DNA of 64,000 bases from an uncultured bacterium (GTDB lineage Bacteria > Bacillota > Clostridia > Lachnospirales > Lachnospiraceae). The DNA is taken from assembly GCA_947383005.1 (NCBI GenBank), contig CANDBT010000006.1, positions 1-64,000 of the forward strand, read 5' to 3'. Under the pieces are notes generated by a model that saw nothing but the letters and a program-made list of their open reading frames with translations, did no database searches and was not told where the DNA came from. Shown here one piece after another: positions 8,034-16,364 of the stretch; positions within the stretch are counted from its first letter, which is position 1, and each line of letters opens with the position of its first letter. Position numbers and translations under genes: made by a program.

Positions 8034-8207
8034 GTAACTGTTCAGACTCCCCCATCGGACGGATATCCGATGCTTCTTGTATCATAGGAAAGTGCGTCCT
8101 ATGATACAAAAGCGCTCCGCTTAGGATCGCACTGCGGCGGAAAGGAATCATGTCGCTGAAGCGACCCGCCGCAGGCGAGCGGGAAGATACTTTGTCTGGA
8201 TTGTTAC
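8034..8207. repeat. family B element, long form, with nested palindromes
   Basis: Bounded by GTAACTGTTCAGAC at the left and GTCTGGATTGTTAC at the right, the signature ends of family B. Inside are a CATCGGA/TCCGATG hairpin (8053-8072) and a perfect 13-bp inverted repeat TTGTATCATAGGA/TCCTATGATACAA (8077-8089, 8097-8109), then GC-rich CGCCGCAGGCG-type sequence. It fills most of the 299-base gap between ffh and rpsP. No ORF or known RNA family recognised. Confidence 0.6.
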
Positions 8208-8240
8208 GATTTTCAATATAGGTTAAGGAGGTGAAACGAC

Positions 8241-8483
8241 ATGGCAGTTAAGATGAGATTGAAAAGAATGGGCGCAAAAAAGAAACCTTTCTATAGAATC
8301 GTAGTTGCAGATTCCCGCTCTCCGAGAGATGGGAGATTCATTGAAGAAATTGGTACTTATGACCCAAATTTGGAGCCGAGCGCAATTAAATTCAATGAAG
8401 AAGCTACGAAAAAGTGGCTGTCAACCGGCGCTCAGCCGACGGACCGCGTGGTAAAGCTGTTAAAGGCCGCCGGGCTCCAGTAA
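8241..8483 (+). CDS. rpsP: 30S ribosomal protein S16
   Basis: 80 residues, the usual bacterial length. It opens with the canonical [20 protein letters not shown] and [19 protein letters not shown] motif of S16, a primary binding protein for 16S rRNA. TAAGGAGGTGAAACGAC precedes the ATG. First gene of the rpsP-khpA-rimM-trmD run conserved across Firmicutes. Confidence 0.98.
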   Translation: MAVKMRLKRMGAKKKPFYRIVVADSRSPRDGRFIEEIGTYDPNLEPSAIKFNEEATKKWLSTGAQPTDRVVKLLKAAGLQ

Positions 8484-8499
8484 TGATGAGGTGACGGTT

Positions 8500-8727
8500 A
8501 TGAAAGAATTAGTCGAGGTAATTGCAAGAGCGTTGGTTGAGAACCCGGAAGAAGTAGTAGTGACCGAGACGGAGAAAGAAGGCGAAACCCATATTGAACT
8601 GAAAGTAGCGCCTTCGGATATGGGAAAGGTTATTGGCAAACAGGGGCGTATTGCAAAAGCAATTCGTTCTGTGGTCAAAGCCGCTGCATCAAAAGAAGAG
8701 AAAAAGGTTGTTGTAGATATTCAATAA
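8500..8727 (+). CDS. khpA: KH-domain RNA-binding protein KhpA
   Basis: A 75-residue single KH domain with the GXXG loop in the form VIGKQGRIAKAIR. KhpA (YlqC) binds RNA, usually with KhpB, and affects cell-envelope and division gene expression in Gram-positive bacteria. ATG 8500 is preferred to the GTG at 8491 because it yields the standard MKELVEVIA start and GAGGTG lies 6 bases upstream. It follows rpsP after 16 bases. Confidence 0.93.
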   Translation: MKELVEVIARALVENPEEVVVTETEKEGETHIELKVAPSDMGKVIGKQGRIAKAIRSVVKAAASKEEKKVVVDIQ

Positions 8728-8750
8728 AGGATAATCAATAACTATTATTG

Positions 8751-8787
8751 GCTGCCGCCGGATGAAGATAAGCGGCAGCTTTCCTTT
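8751..8787 (+). terminator. hairpin between khpA and rimM
   Basis: Stem GCTGCCGC (8751-8758) / GCGGCAGC (8772-8779), followed by TTTCCTTT. It could be a partial terminator or processing hairpin that lowers downstream rimM-trmD expression; the broken T-run makes full termination uncertain. Confidence 0.55.
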
Positions 8788-8808
8788 ATCATTTTGAGGT
8801 GTATTTTT

Positions 8809-9321
8809 ATGGAAGATATGCTGCGTGTGGGCGTGATTGCTTCAACTCACGGGATACGAGGGGAAGTGAAGGTTTTTCCTACCACTGATGAAGCAAAGCG
8901 TTTTAAAAAACTGAAAACGGTATTTCTGGATAACCGGCCTGAACCAATGATTTTGACCATTGAAAATGTTAAATTTTTTAAAAATATGGTTATCCTGAAA
9001 TTTCGGGAATTTAATAATATCAATGAAGTTGAAAAATATAAAGGCAGAGATTTGCTGATTTCGCGTGAGCAGGCGGTTAAATTGGGACCGGATGAAAATT
9101 TTATCGTGGATTTGATTGGCCTTAGGGTAGTTACGGATGAAGGAGAAGATTTTGGCATTTTGAAAGATGTAATGAAAACTGGTGCAAATGATGTTTATGT
9201 GATTAACGGAAATGACGGAAAGGAATATTTGTTTCCGGCGATTAAATCTTGTATATTGAATGTGGATTTGGATAAGCAGTTAATGACAGTCCATATTTTG
9301 GACGGGCTTTTGGAACTTTAG
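8809..9321 (+). CDS. rimM: 16S rRNA processing/30S maturation factor RimM
   Basis: 170 residues. N-terminal beta-barrel with RVGVIASTHGIRGEVKVFP, the diagnostic RimM start, and a C-terminal PRC-barrel domain (VIDLIGLRVVTDEGEDFGI ... NDVYVI). RimM binds S19 and assists maturation of the 30S head. ATG 8809 has TGAGGT 8 bases upstream; the frame continues a few codons further without a ribosome site. It ends inside the ribosome site of trmD, so the two are coupled. Confidence 0.96.
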   Translation: MEDMLRVGVIASTHGIRGEVKVFPTTDEAKRFKKLKTVFLDNRPEPMILTIENVKFFKNMVILKFREFNNINEVEKYKGRDLLISREQAVKLGPDENFIVDLIGLRVVTDEGEDFGILKDVMKTGANDVYVINGNDGKEYLFPAIKSCILNVDLDKQLMTVHILDGLLEL

Positions 9322-9330
9322 GAGAGAACA

Positions 9331-10065
9331 GTGAATTATCATATTTTGACTTTGTTTCCCGATATGGTAGTTGAAGGATTGAATACCAGCATTCTTGGCA
9401 GGGCTGTGAATAAGGGGATTTTATCTATAGAAGCGATTAATATTCGTGATTATACCAACGAAAAACATGGCCATGTAGATGATGCGCCTTACGGCGGCGG
9501 CGCCGGTATGGTGATGCAGGCGGCGCCTATATGCGATGCTTATGAGGCATTGTGCAGTCGTTTGAAAAAAAGGCCAAGAGTCCTTTATATGACGCCGCAG
9601 GGCCAGGTATTTAATCAAAAAAAGGCACAGGAACTGGCACAGGAAGAGAATTTGGTATTTTTATGCGGCCATTATGAAGGGGTTGATGAGCGCGCTCTGG
9701 AAATGATTGTTACGGATTATCTGTCCATTGGGGATTATGTGCTTACCGGTGGCGAGCTGCCGGCCATGGTGATGATTGATTGTATTTCCCGGCTGATTCC
9801 GGGAGTGCTGAATAATGGCGCTTCCGCGGAAATTGAGTCTTTCCATGATAATCTGCTGGAATATCCCCAATATACGAGGCCGGAGATTTATGAAGGCCGG
9901 CGTGTGCCGGAAGTTCTTTTGTCCGGCCATCATAAAAATATCGAAAAATGGCGGCGCGAGAAGTCAATACAGCGAACATGGGAGAGAAGGCCGGACTTGT
10001 TGAAAGAGGCGCTGCTTTCTGATAAAGAAAAGCAATTTTTGCAAGAATATATCGACGGCAAATAG
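9331..10065 (+). CDS. trmD: tRNA (guanine-N1)-methyltransferase TrmD
   Basis: 244 residues. SPOUT-class enzyme that methylates G37 of tRNAs using AdoMet and prevents frameshifting. Conserved motifs: FPDMVVEGLNTSILGRA, the substrate loop DDAPYGGGAGMVMQ, the knot region LCGHYEGVDERAL and SIGDYVLTGGELPAMV, and the C-terminal YTRPEIYEGRRVPEVLLSGHH. GTG start at 9331 with GGAGAG 4 bases before it, overlapping the rimM stop. Confidence 0.97.
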   Translation: MNYHILTLFPDMVVEGLNTSILGRAVNKGILSIEAINIRDYTNEKHGHVDDAPYGGGAGMVMQAAPICDAYEALCSRLKKRPRVLYMTPQGQVFNQKKAQELAQEENLVFLCGHYEGVDERALEMIVTDYLSIGDYVLTGGELPAMVMIDCISRLIPGVLNNGASAEIESFHDNLLEYPQYTRPEIYEGRRVPEVLLSGHHKNIEKWRREKSIQRTWERRPDLLKEALLSDKEKQFLQEYIDGK

Positions 10066-10091
10066 TCAGAAGTGTAAAAACAAGAAAATAC

Positions 10092-10120
10092 TTGCAATCG
10101 GGGCCAAATTATGTTAATAT
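10092..10120 (+). promoter_or_regulatory. promoter of rplS
   Basis: TTGCAA (10092-10097), 17 bases, TAATAT (10115-10120). It gives a leader of about 80 bases before rplS. Confidence 0.75.
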
Positions 10121-10126
10121 CAATTG

Positions 10127-10208
10127 CGTTGTGACTTAGGAAGAGATGTTCCGCTGGCGCCGGAAAGACGTTATTGAACATCAAATAGATAAAGGAGGTT
10201 CACACGAC
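10127..10208 (+). promoter_or_regulatory. putative L19 ribosomal-protein leader
   Basis: The leader contains GATGTTC (10145-10151) pairing with GAACATC (10176-10182), with an inner CCG/CGG pair at 10151-10153 and 10161-10163, immediately upstream of the rplS ribosome site. Firmicutes rplS genes are known to carry a structured L19 leader for autoregulation. The match here rests on position and base pairing, not on a covariance-model hit. Confidence 0.5.
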
Positions 10209-10556
10209 ATGAATGAGATTATTAAGAAGATCGAAGAGGAGCAGCTCAAGGCATCCGTACCGGAGTTTCATGTAGGCGACACGGTCAAGGTGTACAACAA
10301 GATCAAAGAAGGAAATCGCGAGAGAATCCAGGTGTTTGAGGGAACGGTGATTAAAAGACAGAATGGCGGTGTTCGGGAGACCTTTACAGTCAGGAAAAAT
10401 TCCAATGGTATTGGTGTTGAGAAAACCTGGCCAGTGCATTCTCCTTCCATAGACAACATCGAAGTTGTTCGAAGAGGTAAAGTAAGACGGGCAAAGCTGA
10501 ATTACCTGAGAACACGGGTAGGCAAAGCTGCTAAGGTTAAAGAGCGGGTAAAGTAA
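10209..10556 (+). CDS. rplS: 50S ribosomal protein L19
   Basis: 115 residues, standard length. Typical sequence: [11 protein letters not shown], then [41 protein letters not shown] and the C-terminal [15 protein letters not shown]19 sits at the 30S-50S interface. ATG 10209 is supported by AGGAGG at 10193-10198; the longer frame starts inside the leader hairpin. Transcribed alone from its own promoter and ended by a strong terminator. Confidence 0.98.
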   Translation: MNEIIKKIEEEQLKASVPEFHVGDTVKVYNKIKEGNRERIQVFEGTVIKRQNGGVRETFTVRKNSNGIGVEKTWPVHSPSIDNIEVVRRGKVRRAKLNYLRTRVGKAAKVKERVK

Positions 10557-10569
10557 TGAGACGGATTGA

Positions 10570-10598
10570 GGGACAATGCAAATTGTCCCTTAGTTTTT
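10570..10598 (+). terminator. Rho-independent terminator after rplS
   Basis: Stem GGGACAAT (10570-10577) / ATTGTCCC (10582-10589) with a GCAA loop, followed by TTAGTTTTT. The family A repeat starts at the next base. Confidence 0.85.
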
Positions 10599-10599
10599 C

Positions 10600-10661
10600 A
10601 TGCACAGGCCGCATATGAAAGTTTGCTGCTGACGTAGCATATGGGCCGCGCAAGCAGGGGG
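10600..10661 (+). repeat. family A repeat, copy A1
   Basis: Starts ATGCACAGGCC right after the rplS terminator T-tract and ends in GCAGGGGG, which is the ribosome binding site of lepB. The most divergent copy: the outer stem reads GGCCGCATAT/ATATGGGCC, still able to pair. Confidence 0.75.
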
Positions 10662-10667
10662 AAACCA

Positions 10668-11219
10668 GTGGACTTATATTATCGAGAGGAGACGAAACCG
10701 GTTCGGGTGATTATGAGCTGGATAGTGGATATCACCGTGGTGCTGGCTTTCGCCTGGTTTTGTTTACATTCGTTTGGAGAACAGATTGCGGTAGCCGGGC
10801 AGTCGATGACTCCGTTTTTAAATTCTGGTGATGTGGTTTTGATGAATCAATTAATTTATGATTTCAGTAAGCCGAAACGGCTGGATGTAGTAGTTTTTGA
10901 ACGGGAAGACAAAAAGACTAATGTGAAACGGGTAATTGGCCTGCCGGGAGATGTGGTACAGATTCAGGCGGGATATGTATATATTAACGGTGAGCGGCTG
11001 AATGCAGAAGCAGGGCTGGATAAGGTTTCTCTGGCCGGATTGGCAGAAAGCCCGATAGAATTGGGAGAAGATGAATATTTCCTTTTAGGGGATAATCGGG
11101 ACAGCAGCGAGGACAGCCGCTTTGCCAATGTGGGCAATGTAAAAGAAGAACAGATTTTGGGGAAAGTATGGCTGCGTATTTTTCCGGTAGCGGATTTCGG
11201 GCCGCTTCATTCTCAGTAA
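10668..11219 (+). CDS. lepB: signal peptidase I
   Basis: Membrane serine protease that removes signal peptides from secreted proteins. 183 residues, Gram-positive SipS type with one N-terminal membrane segment (about 17-33). Catalytic Ser46 is in AGQSMTPFL and Lys87 in NVKRVIGLPGD; box E is LGDNRDSSEDSR. GTG 10668 is chosen over ATG 10641 because AGGGGG lies 6 bases before it and the nine extra codons would be encoded by the family A repeat. First gene of lepB-rbgA-rnhB. Confidence 0.93.
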   Translation: MDLYYREETKPVRVIMSWIVDITVVLAFAWFCLHSFGEQIAVAGQSMTPFLNSGDVVLMNQLIYDFSKPKRLDVVVFEREDKKTNVKRVIGLPGDVVQIQAGYVYINGERLNAEAGLDKVSLAGLAESPIELGEDEYFLLGDNRDSSEDSRFANVGNVKEEQILGKVWLRIFPVADFGPLHSQ

Positions 11220-11292
11220 ATCCCCATGCCTGCCGTCAAGGCTCGATAATTTTGCAGCAACGCATAAATGCAATCAACAGGAGGGCAGTTCC

Positions 11293-12135
11293 TTGAATAT
11301 ACAATGGTATCCCGGGCATATGACAAAAGCAAAGCGAGCCATGAGGGAAGAACTTAAGCTTATTGATTTGCTTATTGAGCTGGTAGATGCCCGCGCGCCT
11401 TTGGCCAGCAGGAATCCGGATATTGATCAATTGGGGCAGGGAAAAGCAAGGTTGATTTTATTGAACAAATCTGATCTCGCTGAAGAAAAATGGAATGAGG
11501 CATGGACGGCATGGTTTCAGGAAAAAGGTTTTTTTGTGGTAAAGGTCAATTCCCGGGATAATACCGGACTGAAGCAGGTTAATCGGGCAGTGCAGGATGC
11601 TTGCCGGGAGAAGATTGAAAGAAACCGCAGAAGGGGGATATTGAATCGTCCTGTCCGGGGAATGGTGGTGGGTATTCCTAATGTAGGCAAATCAACTTTT
11701 ATTAATTCCTTTGCGGGAAAAGCCTGCGCCAAAACCGGCAATAAGCCCGGAGTGACAAAAGGCAACCAGTGGATTCGTATGAATAAATCTTTAGAGCTTT
11801 TGGATACACCGGGGATTTTGTGGCCAAAGTTTGAAGATCAGAAAGTTGGTCTTTTGTTGGCAATGCTGGGTTCGATTAATGATGAGATTTTAAATAGGGA
11901 AGACTTAGCCCTGGAAATCGCGGCACTTTTACAGGAACGCTATCCAGGGACATTAAAAGAGCGGTATGGCATAGAAGAAGGAACGGAGCGGGCGGAATGC
12001 CTGCGCCATATCGGCCAGATCCGGGCCTGCCTATTAAAGGGGGGCGAAATTGATTTGTTTAAAGCATCCGGGGTGCTGATTGACGATTTCCGCAGTGGTA
12101 GGCTGGGGAGAATTACTTTGGAAATACCGGTTTAG
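11293..12135 (+). CDS. rbgA: ribosome biogenesis GTPase RbgA (YlqF)
   Basis: 280 residues. Circularly permuted GTPase needed for late 50S assembly: the G4 motif NKSD (residues 58-61) precedes the P-loop GIPNVGKST and the DTPGIL G3 motif. The N-terminus [13 protein letters not shown] is diagnostic. TTG start at 11293, seven bases after AGGAGGG. Followed by rnhB after a short gap, as in many Firmicutes. Confidence 0.95.
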   Translation: MNIQWYPGHMTKAKRAMREELKLIDLLIELVDARAPLASRNPDIDQLGQGKARLILLNKSDLAEEKWNEAWTAWFQEKGFFVVKVNSRDNTGLKQVNRAVQDACREKIERNRRRGILNRPVRGMVVGIPNVGKSTFINSFAGKACAKTGNKPGVTKGNQWIRMNKSLELLDTPGILWPKFEDQKVGLLLAMLGSINDEILNREDLALEIAALLQERYPGTLKERYGIEEGTERAECLRHIGQIRACLLKGGEIDLFKASGVLIDDFRSGRLGRITLEIPV

Positions 12136-12164
12136 CCGGTTTGTGGATGGCAAGGAGGCTGACT

Positions 12165-12812
12165 GTGAGAAAGCTGACCAAAGAGAAATTAGAAGCAGAG
12201 AGAAGCCGTTTAGAGCAAATGCGCGTATTTGAGAAGGAATATGCTTCTTGCGGGATTATTTGCGGTGTCGATGAAGCGGGGAGAGGACCGCTTGCGGGTC
12301 CGGTGGCGGCCGGCGCCGTAATTCTTCCGGCAGATTGTGAAATCCTGTTTTTGAACGATTCGAAAAAACTGTCGGAAAAGCGCAGAGAAGAATTGTTTGC
12401 GGAGATTAAAGAAAAAGCGGTATCCTGGAGCGTGGGAATTGTAGATGCGGATGTGATTGACCGGATTAATATTTTAAAGGCTACTTATGAAGCGATGAGA
12501 AAGGCTGTAGCGGCATTGTCCCCAACTCCGGATTTGCTGCTGAATGACGCAGTATTGATACCCGGAGTGGAGATAGAACAGGTGAAGATCATTAAGGGAG
12601 ATGCAAAAAGCGTATCCATTGCTGCCGCCAGTATTCTTGCCAAAGTTACCAGGGATCATCTGATGGAAGAATATGACCGGCATTATCCCGAGTATGGTTT
12701 TGCCCGCCATAAAGGTTATGGCACAGCGGCACATATCGCTGCCTTGGAAAAGCTTGGGCCATGTCCGATTCACCGGAAAACGTTTATAGGCAAGTTTGTG
12801 AAAAAAGAGTAG
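12165..12812 (+). CDS. rnhB: ribonuclease HII
   Basis: 215 residues. Cleaves RNA in RNA/DNA hybrids and single ribonucleotides in DNA. The active-site motif [14 protein letters not shown] places the metal ligands at Asp36 and Glu37. Further conserved parts are [26 protein letters not shown] and the C-terminal HKGYGT. GTG 12165 is chosen because AGGAGG (12153-12158) is 6 bases upstream; the in-frame TTG and ATG further up lie before that site. Confidence 0.95.
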   Translation: MRKLTKEKLEAERSRLEQMRVFEKEYASCGIICGVDEAGRGPLAGPVAAGAVILPADCEILFLNDSKKLSEKRREELFAEIKEKAVSWSVGIVDADVIDRINILKATYEAMRKAVAALSPTPDLLLNDAVLIPGVEIEQVKIIKGDAKSVSIAAASILAKVTRDHLMEEYDRHYPEYGFARHKGYGTAAHIAALEKLGPCPIHRKTFIGKFVKKE

Positions 12813-12875
12813 CCGTCCAAAGACTGTCGAAATAGTTGCGGTTGCAAAAAACGGCCGAAGGCGGCAGTATGGCGC

Positions 12876-13496
12876 TTATTTCAGATGTGTGATATCATTC
12901 AGGCTGTCCAGAGTGCATGTGCCTGTGTCCGGGTCCCAGTCAATGGTAGTGATAGAGGCGTTCTCAATGGAATATTTCCCCTGGGGCGCCTTTTCCTGTA
13001 AAAGCCAGGCGAGCAGACAGACGATAGAAGCGCCATGAGATACGATTGCAGCGGATTCTGCTCTTTCAGCAATCAAATGGCTCTTGATTGCTTCTATGGC
13101 TCCGGCGGTCCGCCTCAGCACATCCATCTGCGTTTCCCCTCCGGGAGGAGCTTCGTTGACCGGATCATTCCACCATTGAGCAAACCGTTCAGGAAATTGT
13201 TTCTGGATTTCCTTCATGGGCATTCCTTCCCATTCCCCATAGCTGATTTCTTCCAGCCCTTCGGCTAAGTATAAAGGAACATTTTGACTGTTGGCTAAAA
13301 TTGAGGCAGTTTCTTTAGCTCTGGCCAGTTTGCTGGTGAATACCTGATTGATCGGATGGTCTTTCATTGCTTCGGCTATCAGGCGGGCTTGTTGACGTCC
13401 CGTTTCATTTAAGGGGATATCCTGCATTCCCTGAATTTTATGGGATAGGTTCCAGTCGGTCTGACAGTGGCGTATTAAATAGAGTTTTTTCCCCAT
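12876..13496 (-). CDS. histidine phosphatase family protein (phosphoglycerate mutase-like)
   Basis: 206 residues on the minus strand. Branch-1 histidine phosphatase with the phospho-acceptor motif LYLIRHCQTDWN (RHC instead of the usual RHG), a second arginine in SKLARAKETA, catalytic Glu in YGEWEG, and the second histidine in VSHGASI. Such proteins include CobC-like phosphatases and broad sugar phosphatases; the substrate cannot be read from sequence. The only inverted gene in this housekeeping run, flanked by rnhB and yraN. Confidence 0.9.
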   Translation of the reverse strand: MGKKLYLIRHCQTDWNLSHKIQGMQDIPLNETGRQQARLIAEAMKDHPINQVFTSKLARAKETASILANSQNVPLYLAEGLEEISYGEWEGMPMKEIQKQFPERFAQWWNDPVNEAPPGGETQMDVLRRTAGAIEAIKSHLIAERAESAAIVSHGASIVCLLAWLLQEKAPQGKYSIENASITTIDWDPDTGTCTLDSLNDITHLK

Positions 13497-13558
13497 GTAG
13501 ATTGTCTCCTTTATCAGTTTGGATTGTTACGGATTATTATAGTTGACAAAAGCTGATA

Positions 13559-13966
13559 ATGCAAGAAAGAATAGAGAAAAGTATGAAACAAAATCCGATT
13601 TCCGACAGGAAAGACCATACTACCGAAAATAAACGCCGTACAGGCGCTAAATATGAGCGGCTTGCCGCGGATTATCTCCAAAAACAGGGGATGGTTATTT
13701 TAAAGCACAATTACCGGGGCGGCGGTGGAGAAATCGATATTATTGGACGGGACGGAAGATATCTGGTTTTTGTGGAAGTGAAATATCGTAAAAACGAGAT
13801 GAAAGGCAGCCCGGCGGAAGCGGTTACTGTTTTTAAGCAGCAGCGTATCCGAAGAGCCGCCCGATCCTATCTCTATGTTTATCATGATGAGGAAGATATC
13901 CCTTGTCGCTTTGATGTGGTCAGTATTCTTGATACCAAAATCCAGTGGATTAAAGATGCTTTTTGA
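13559..13966 (+). CDS. yraN: YraN/UPF0102 family nuclease-fold protein
   Basis: Up to 135 residues. UPF0102 proteins have a PD-(D/E)XK-like fold: here GEIDIIGRDGRYLVFVEVKYRK supplies the E-D-ExK pattern. Cellular role unsettled in the literature, often next to rnhB. Start uncertain: ATG 13559 lacks a ribosome site; ATG 13583 has only a weak purine run upstream and would shorten the protein by 8 residues. Followed after 15 bases by pgeF. Confidence 0.88.
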   Translation: MQERIEKSMKQNPISDRKDHTTENKRRTGAKYERLAADYLQKQGMVILKHNYRGGGGEIDIIGRDGRYLVFVEVKYRKNEMKGSPAEAVTVFKQQRIRRAARSYLYVYHDEEDIPCRFDVVSILDTKIQWIKDAF

Positions 13967-13981
13967 AAAGAGGAGACAGCT

Positions 13982-14827
13982 ATGGAGTGGAAGAGAAAAT
14001 CGGACAGGGGGATACCCGTCTGGCGGCAGAAGGAAGGGGTTACATTTTTGGTTTTTCCGTCGTTAGAGGAAACGGGATTGGTTAATCATGGATTCTCTAC
14101 CAGGCTGGGTGGTGTCAGCGAGGGTAAATTTGCAACCATGAATTTTGCTTTTACTCGGGGAGATAATCCCGAACGGGTAAGGGAGAATTACGGCCGCATG
14201 GCGAAAGCTCTGGATGTAGATCCGGAAAAGATGGTATTGTCGTATCAGACTCACACAACCAATGTCCGGGTAGTAAACAGTCAGGATGCGGGAAAAGGTC
14301 TGACAAGAGAACGGGATTATCGGGATGTAGACGGATTGATTACCAACGAACCAGGGATAACCTTAGTGACTTTTTATGCGGATTGTGTGCCCCTGTTTTT
14401 TTTGGACCCGGCCGGCCGGGCTATCGGCTTGTCGCATTCCGGCTGGCGGGGAACCGTAAACCGGATGGGGAAAGCGACCCTTGAAGCCATGGCTCGTGAG
14501 TATGGTACCAGGGCAGAAGAGGTAATTGCCTGCATTGGCCCCAGTATTTGCCAGGATTGTTATGAAGTGGGGCTGGAAGTGGCAGAGAAATTTTCAGCGG
14601 CTTTTTCCCGTTCTTATTGGCGGCAGTTGTATGATCAAAAGGATAACGGTAAATATCAGTTGAATTTGTGGCGTGCCAATGAAATTGTTTTGATTGAAGC
14701 AGGGGTAAGGCCCGAAAATATTTATACCACGGATATTTGCACCCGTTGCAATCCTCAACTGCTTTTTTCCCATCGGGCTATGGGGACAGAACGGGGGAAC
14801 CTGGCTGCATTTCTGAGTTTGCGCTGA
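13982..14827 (+). CDS. pgeF: peptidoglycan-editing factor / laccase-domain protein PgeF (YfiH)
   Basis: 281 residues. DUF152/YfiH family of zinc or copper-binding purine-nucleoside-processing enzymes, linked to correct peptidoglycan composition. Metal-site residues are visible in SYQTHTTNVRVV, the ADCVPLFF motif and LSHSGWRGT, with the C-terminal CTRCNPQLLFSHRA. AGGAGACAGCT precedes the ATG. Probably co-transcribed with yraN. Confidence 0.93.
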   Translation: MEWKRKSDRGIPVWRQKEGVTFLVFPSLEETGLVNHGFSTRLGGVSEGKFATMNFAFTRGDNPERVRENYGRMAKALDVDPEKMVLSYQTHTTNVRVVNSQDAGKGLTRERDYRDVDGLITNEPGITLVTFYADCVPLFFLDPAGRAIGLSHSGWRGTVNRMGKATLEAMAREYGTRAEEVIACIGPSICQDCYEVGLEVAEKFSAAFSRSYWRQLYDQKDNGKYQLNLWRANEIVLIEAGVRPENIYTTDICTRCNPQLLFSHRAMGTERGNLAAFLSLR

Positions 14828-14920
14828 GCCTTTACAAAGCAGGCGATTATTGATATCATGATAAAAAGCGCTCATTATTCGTAAAAACGGGATGAGAGGC
14901 AGCTAAAAAGGTGGTACATG

Positions 14921-16297
14921 ATGAAAAAAGGACATACAATCAAGGCGGTGGAGCCGGGTTCTATTGCTGACCAATTGGAACTGGAGCCGGGAGATAAGCT
15001 TTTGGAAATCAATGGGAACCAGGTGGAGGATATTTTTGATTATGAATATTATGTAAGCAGCGAGAGCATGGTTATGTTAGTGGAAAAGGCGGATGGCGAG
15101 CTGTGGGAGCTGGAAATCGAAAATGATTATGAAGATTTGGGCATTAGCTTTGAAAACGGGCTGATGAGCGATTATAAATCCTGCAGCAATCACTGTATTT
15201 TTTGCTTTATTGATCAGATGCCTCCGGGGATGAGGGAGACCTTGTATTTTAAAGACGATGATTCCCGTCTGTCTTTTCTTCAGGGAAACTATATAACTTT
15301 GACCAATATGAAGGAGCGGGATATTCAGCGAATTATCCAATTCCATTTGGCGCCAATTAATATTTCTGTCCATACAACCAATCCCGTGCTCAGGTGCAGG
15401 ATGCTGAATAACCGCTTTGCCGGAGAAGCATTAAAAAAAATAGATACTCTTTTTGAAGCTCAGATTCCCATGAACGGTCAGATTGTCCTGTGTCCGGGAA
15501 TTAACGACGGGGCGGAACTGGATCGGACAATCGGAGATTTAGCCAGGTATTTGCCTTATATGGAGAGCGTATCGGCGGTTCCTGTGGGCCTGTCCAAGTT
15601 CAGAGAAGGATTGTATCCTTTGACTTCTTTTGATCAGAAGTCGGCAGAAGAGGCTATTAATATTATTGAGACATGGCAGAGAAAAATGTGGAGGGAACAG
15701 GGAACGCATTTTATCCATGCCAGTGATGAGCTGTATTTGCTGGCGGGCCGGGATCTGCCGGAAGATGAACGTTATGACGGCTATCCTCAATTAGAAAACG
15801 GTGTGGGAATGCTGCGCCTGCTGGATAGGGAAGTTTCCCAGGCTCTTGAAGGAAAAGACAATTTGACGGATCTTGAGGAGGCCGGACAGGAGGAGGCTCT
15901 GTCCGTGGCCACCGGACGGCTGGCTTATCCGTATATCAAGAAACAGATAGAAAAGATTACCCGCCGTTATCCGGGAAAAACGGTTCATCTTTATGCTATA
16001 CGCAATGATTTTTTTGGCGAGAGCATAACGGTGGCGGGCCTGCTGACCGGACAGGATATTATCCGTCAGCTTTCCGGTCGCCCGTTAGGGGAACGGCTTT
16101 TGCTTCCCGAATGTATGTTTCGCAGCGGAGAAGAAGTTTTTTTGGACGATGTGACGCGTGAGGAGATGCAAAATGCTTTACAAATCCCTATAAATATTGT
16201 AAAATCAGGCGGTCAAGACTTAGTTCGGGCAGTTTTATGTCCGGCTGCCGAGGCGGAAAGGGAACAGGATTCACACAGGGGATACGAATTGAAGTAA
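14921..16297 (+). CDS. DUF512 PDZ/radical-SAM protein
   Basis: 458 residues. N-terminal PDZ-like domain (VEPGSIADQLELEPGDKLLE), then a radical SAM cluster CxxxCxxC at Cys88, Cys92 and Cys95 (SCSNHCIFCFIDQMP), then the DUF512 C-terminal domain. The family is conserved in Clostridia immediately upstream of der, as here; its substrate is unknown. ATG 14921 gives 6-base spacing from AAGGTGG; the adjacent ATG 14918 is too close. A family B repeat separates it from der. Confidence 0.92.
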   Translation: MKKGHTIKAVEPGSIADQLELEPGDKLLEINGNQVEDIFDYEYYVSSESMVMLVEKADGELWELEIENDYEDLGISFENGLMSDYKSCSNHCIFCFIDQMPPGMRETLYFKDDDSRLSFLQGNYITLTNMKERDIQRIIQFHLAPINISVHTTNPVLRCRMLNNRFAGEALKKIDTLFEAQIPMNGQIVLCPGINDGAELDRTIGDLARYLPYMESVSAVPVGLSKFREGLYPLTSFDQKSAEEAINIIETWQRKMWREQGTHFIHASDELYLLAGRDLPEDERYDGYPQLENGVGMLRLLDREVSQALEGKDNLTDLEEAGQEEALSVATGRLAYPYIKKQIEKITRRYPGKTVHLYAIRNDFFGESITVAGLLTGQDIIRQLSGRPLGERLLLPECMFRSGEEVFLDDVTREEMQNALQIPINIVKSGGQDLVRAVLCPAAEAEREQDSHRGYELK

Positions 16298-16336
16298 CAG
16301 TTCAGACGGCAAGAAGATACTCGCCTGAATTGTTAC
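16294..16336. repeat. family B inverted repeat
   Basis: GTAACAGTTCAGACGG at the left pairs with CCTGAATTGTTAC at the right around an AAGAAGATAC loop. It lies across the DUF512 stop codon and the gap before der. Confidence 0.65.
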
Positions 16337-16364
16337 GAAATTAAAGGAGATATAAATACAAATT

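Noticed and set aside
10641-10667. Upstream ATG start for lepB
   Set aside because: Those codons belong to the family A repeat and lie before the AGGGGG ribosome site that fits GTG 10668.
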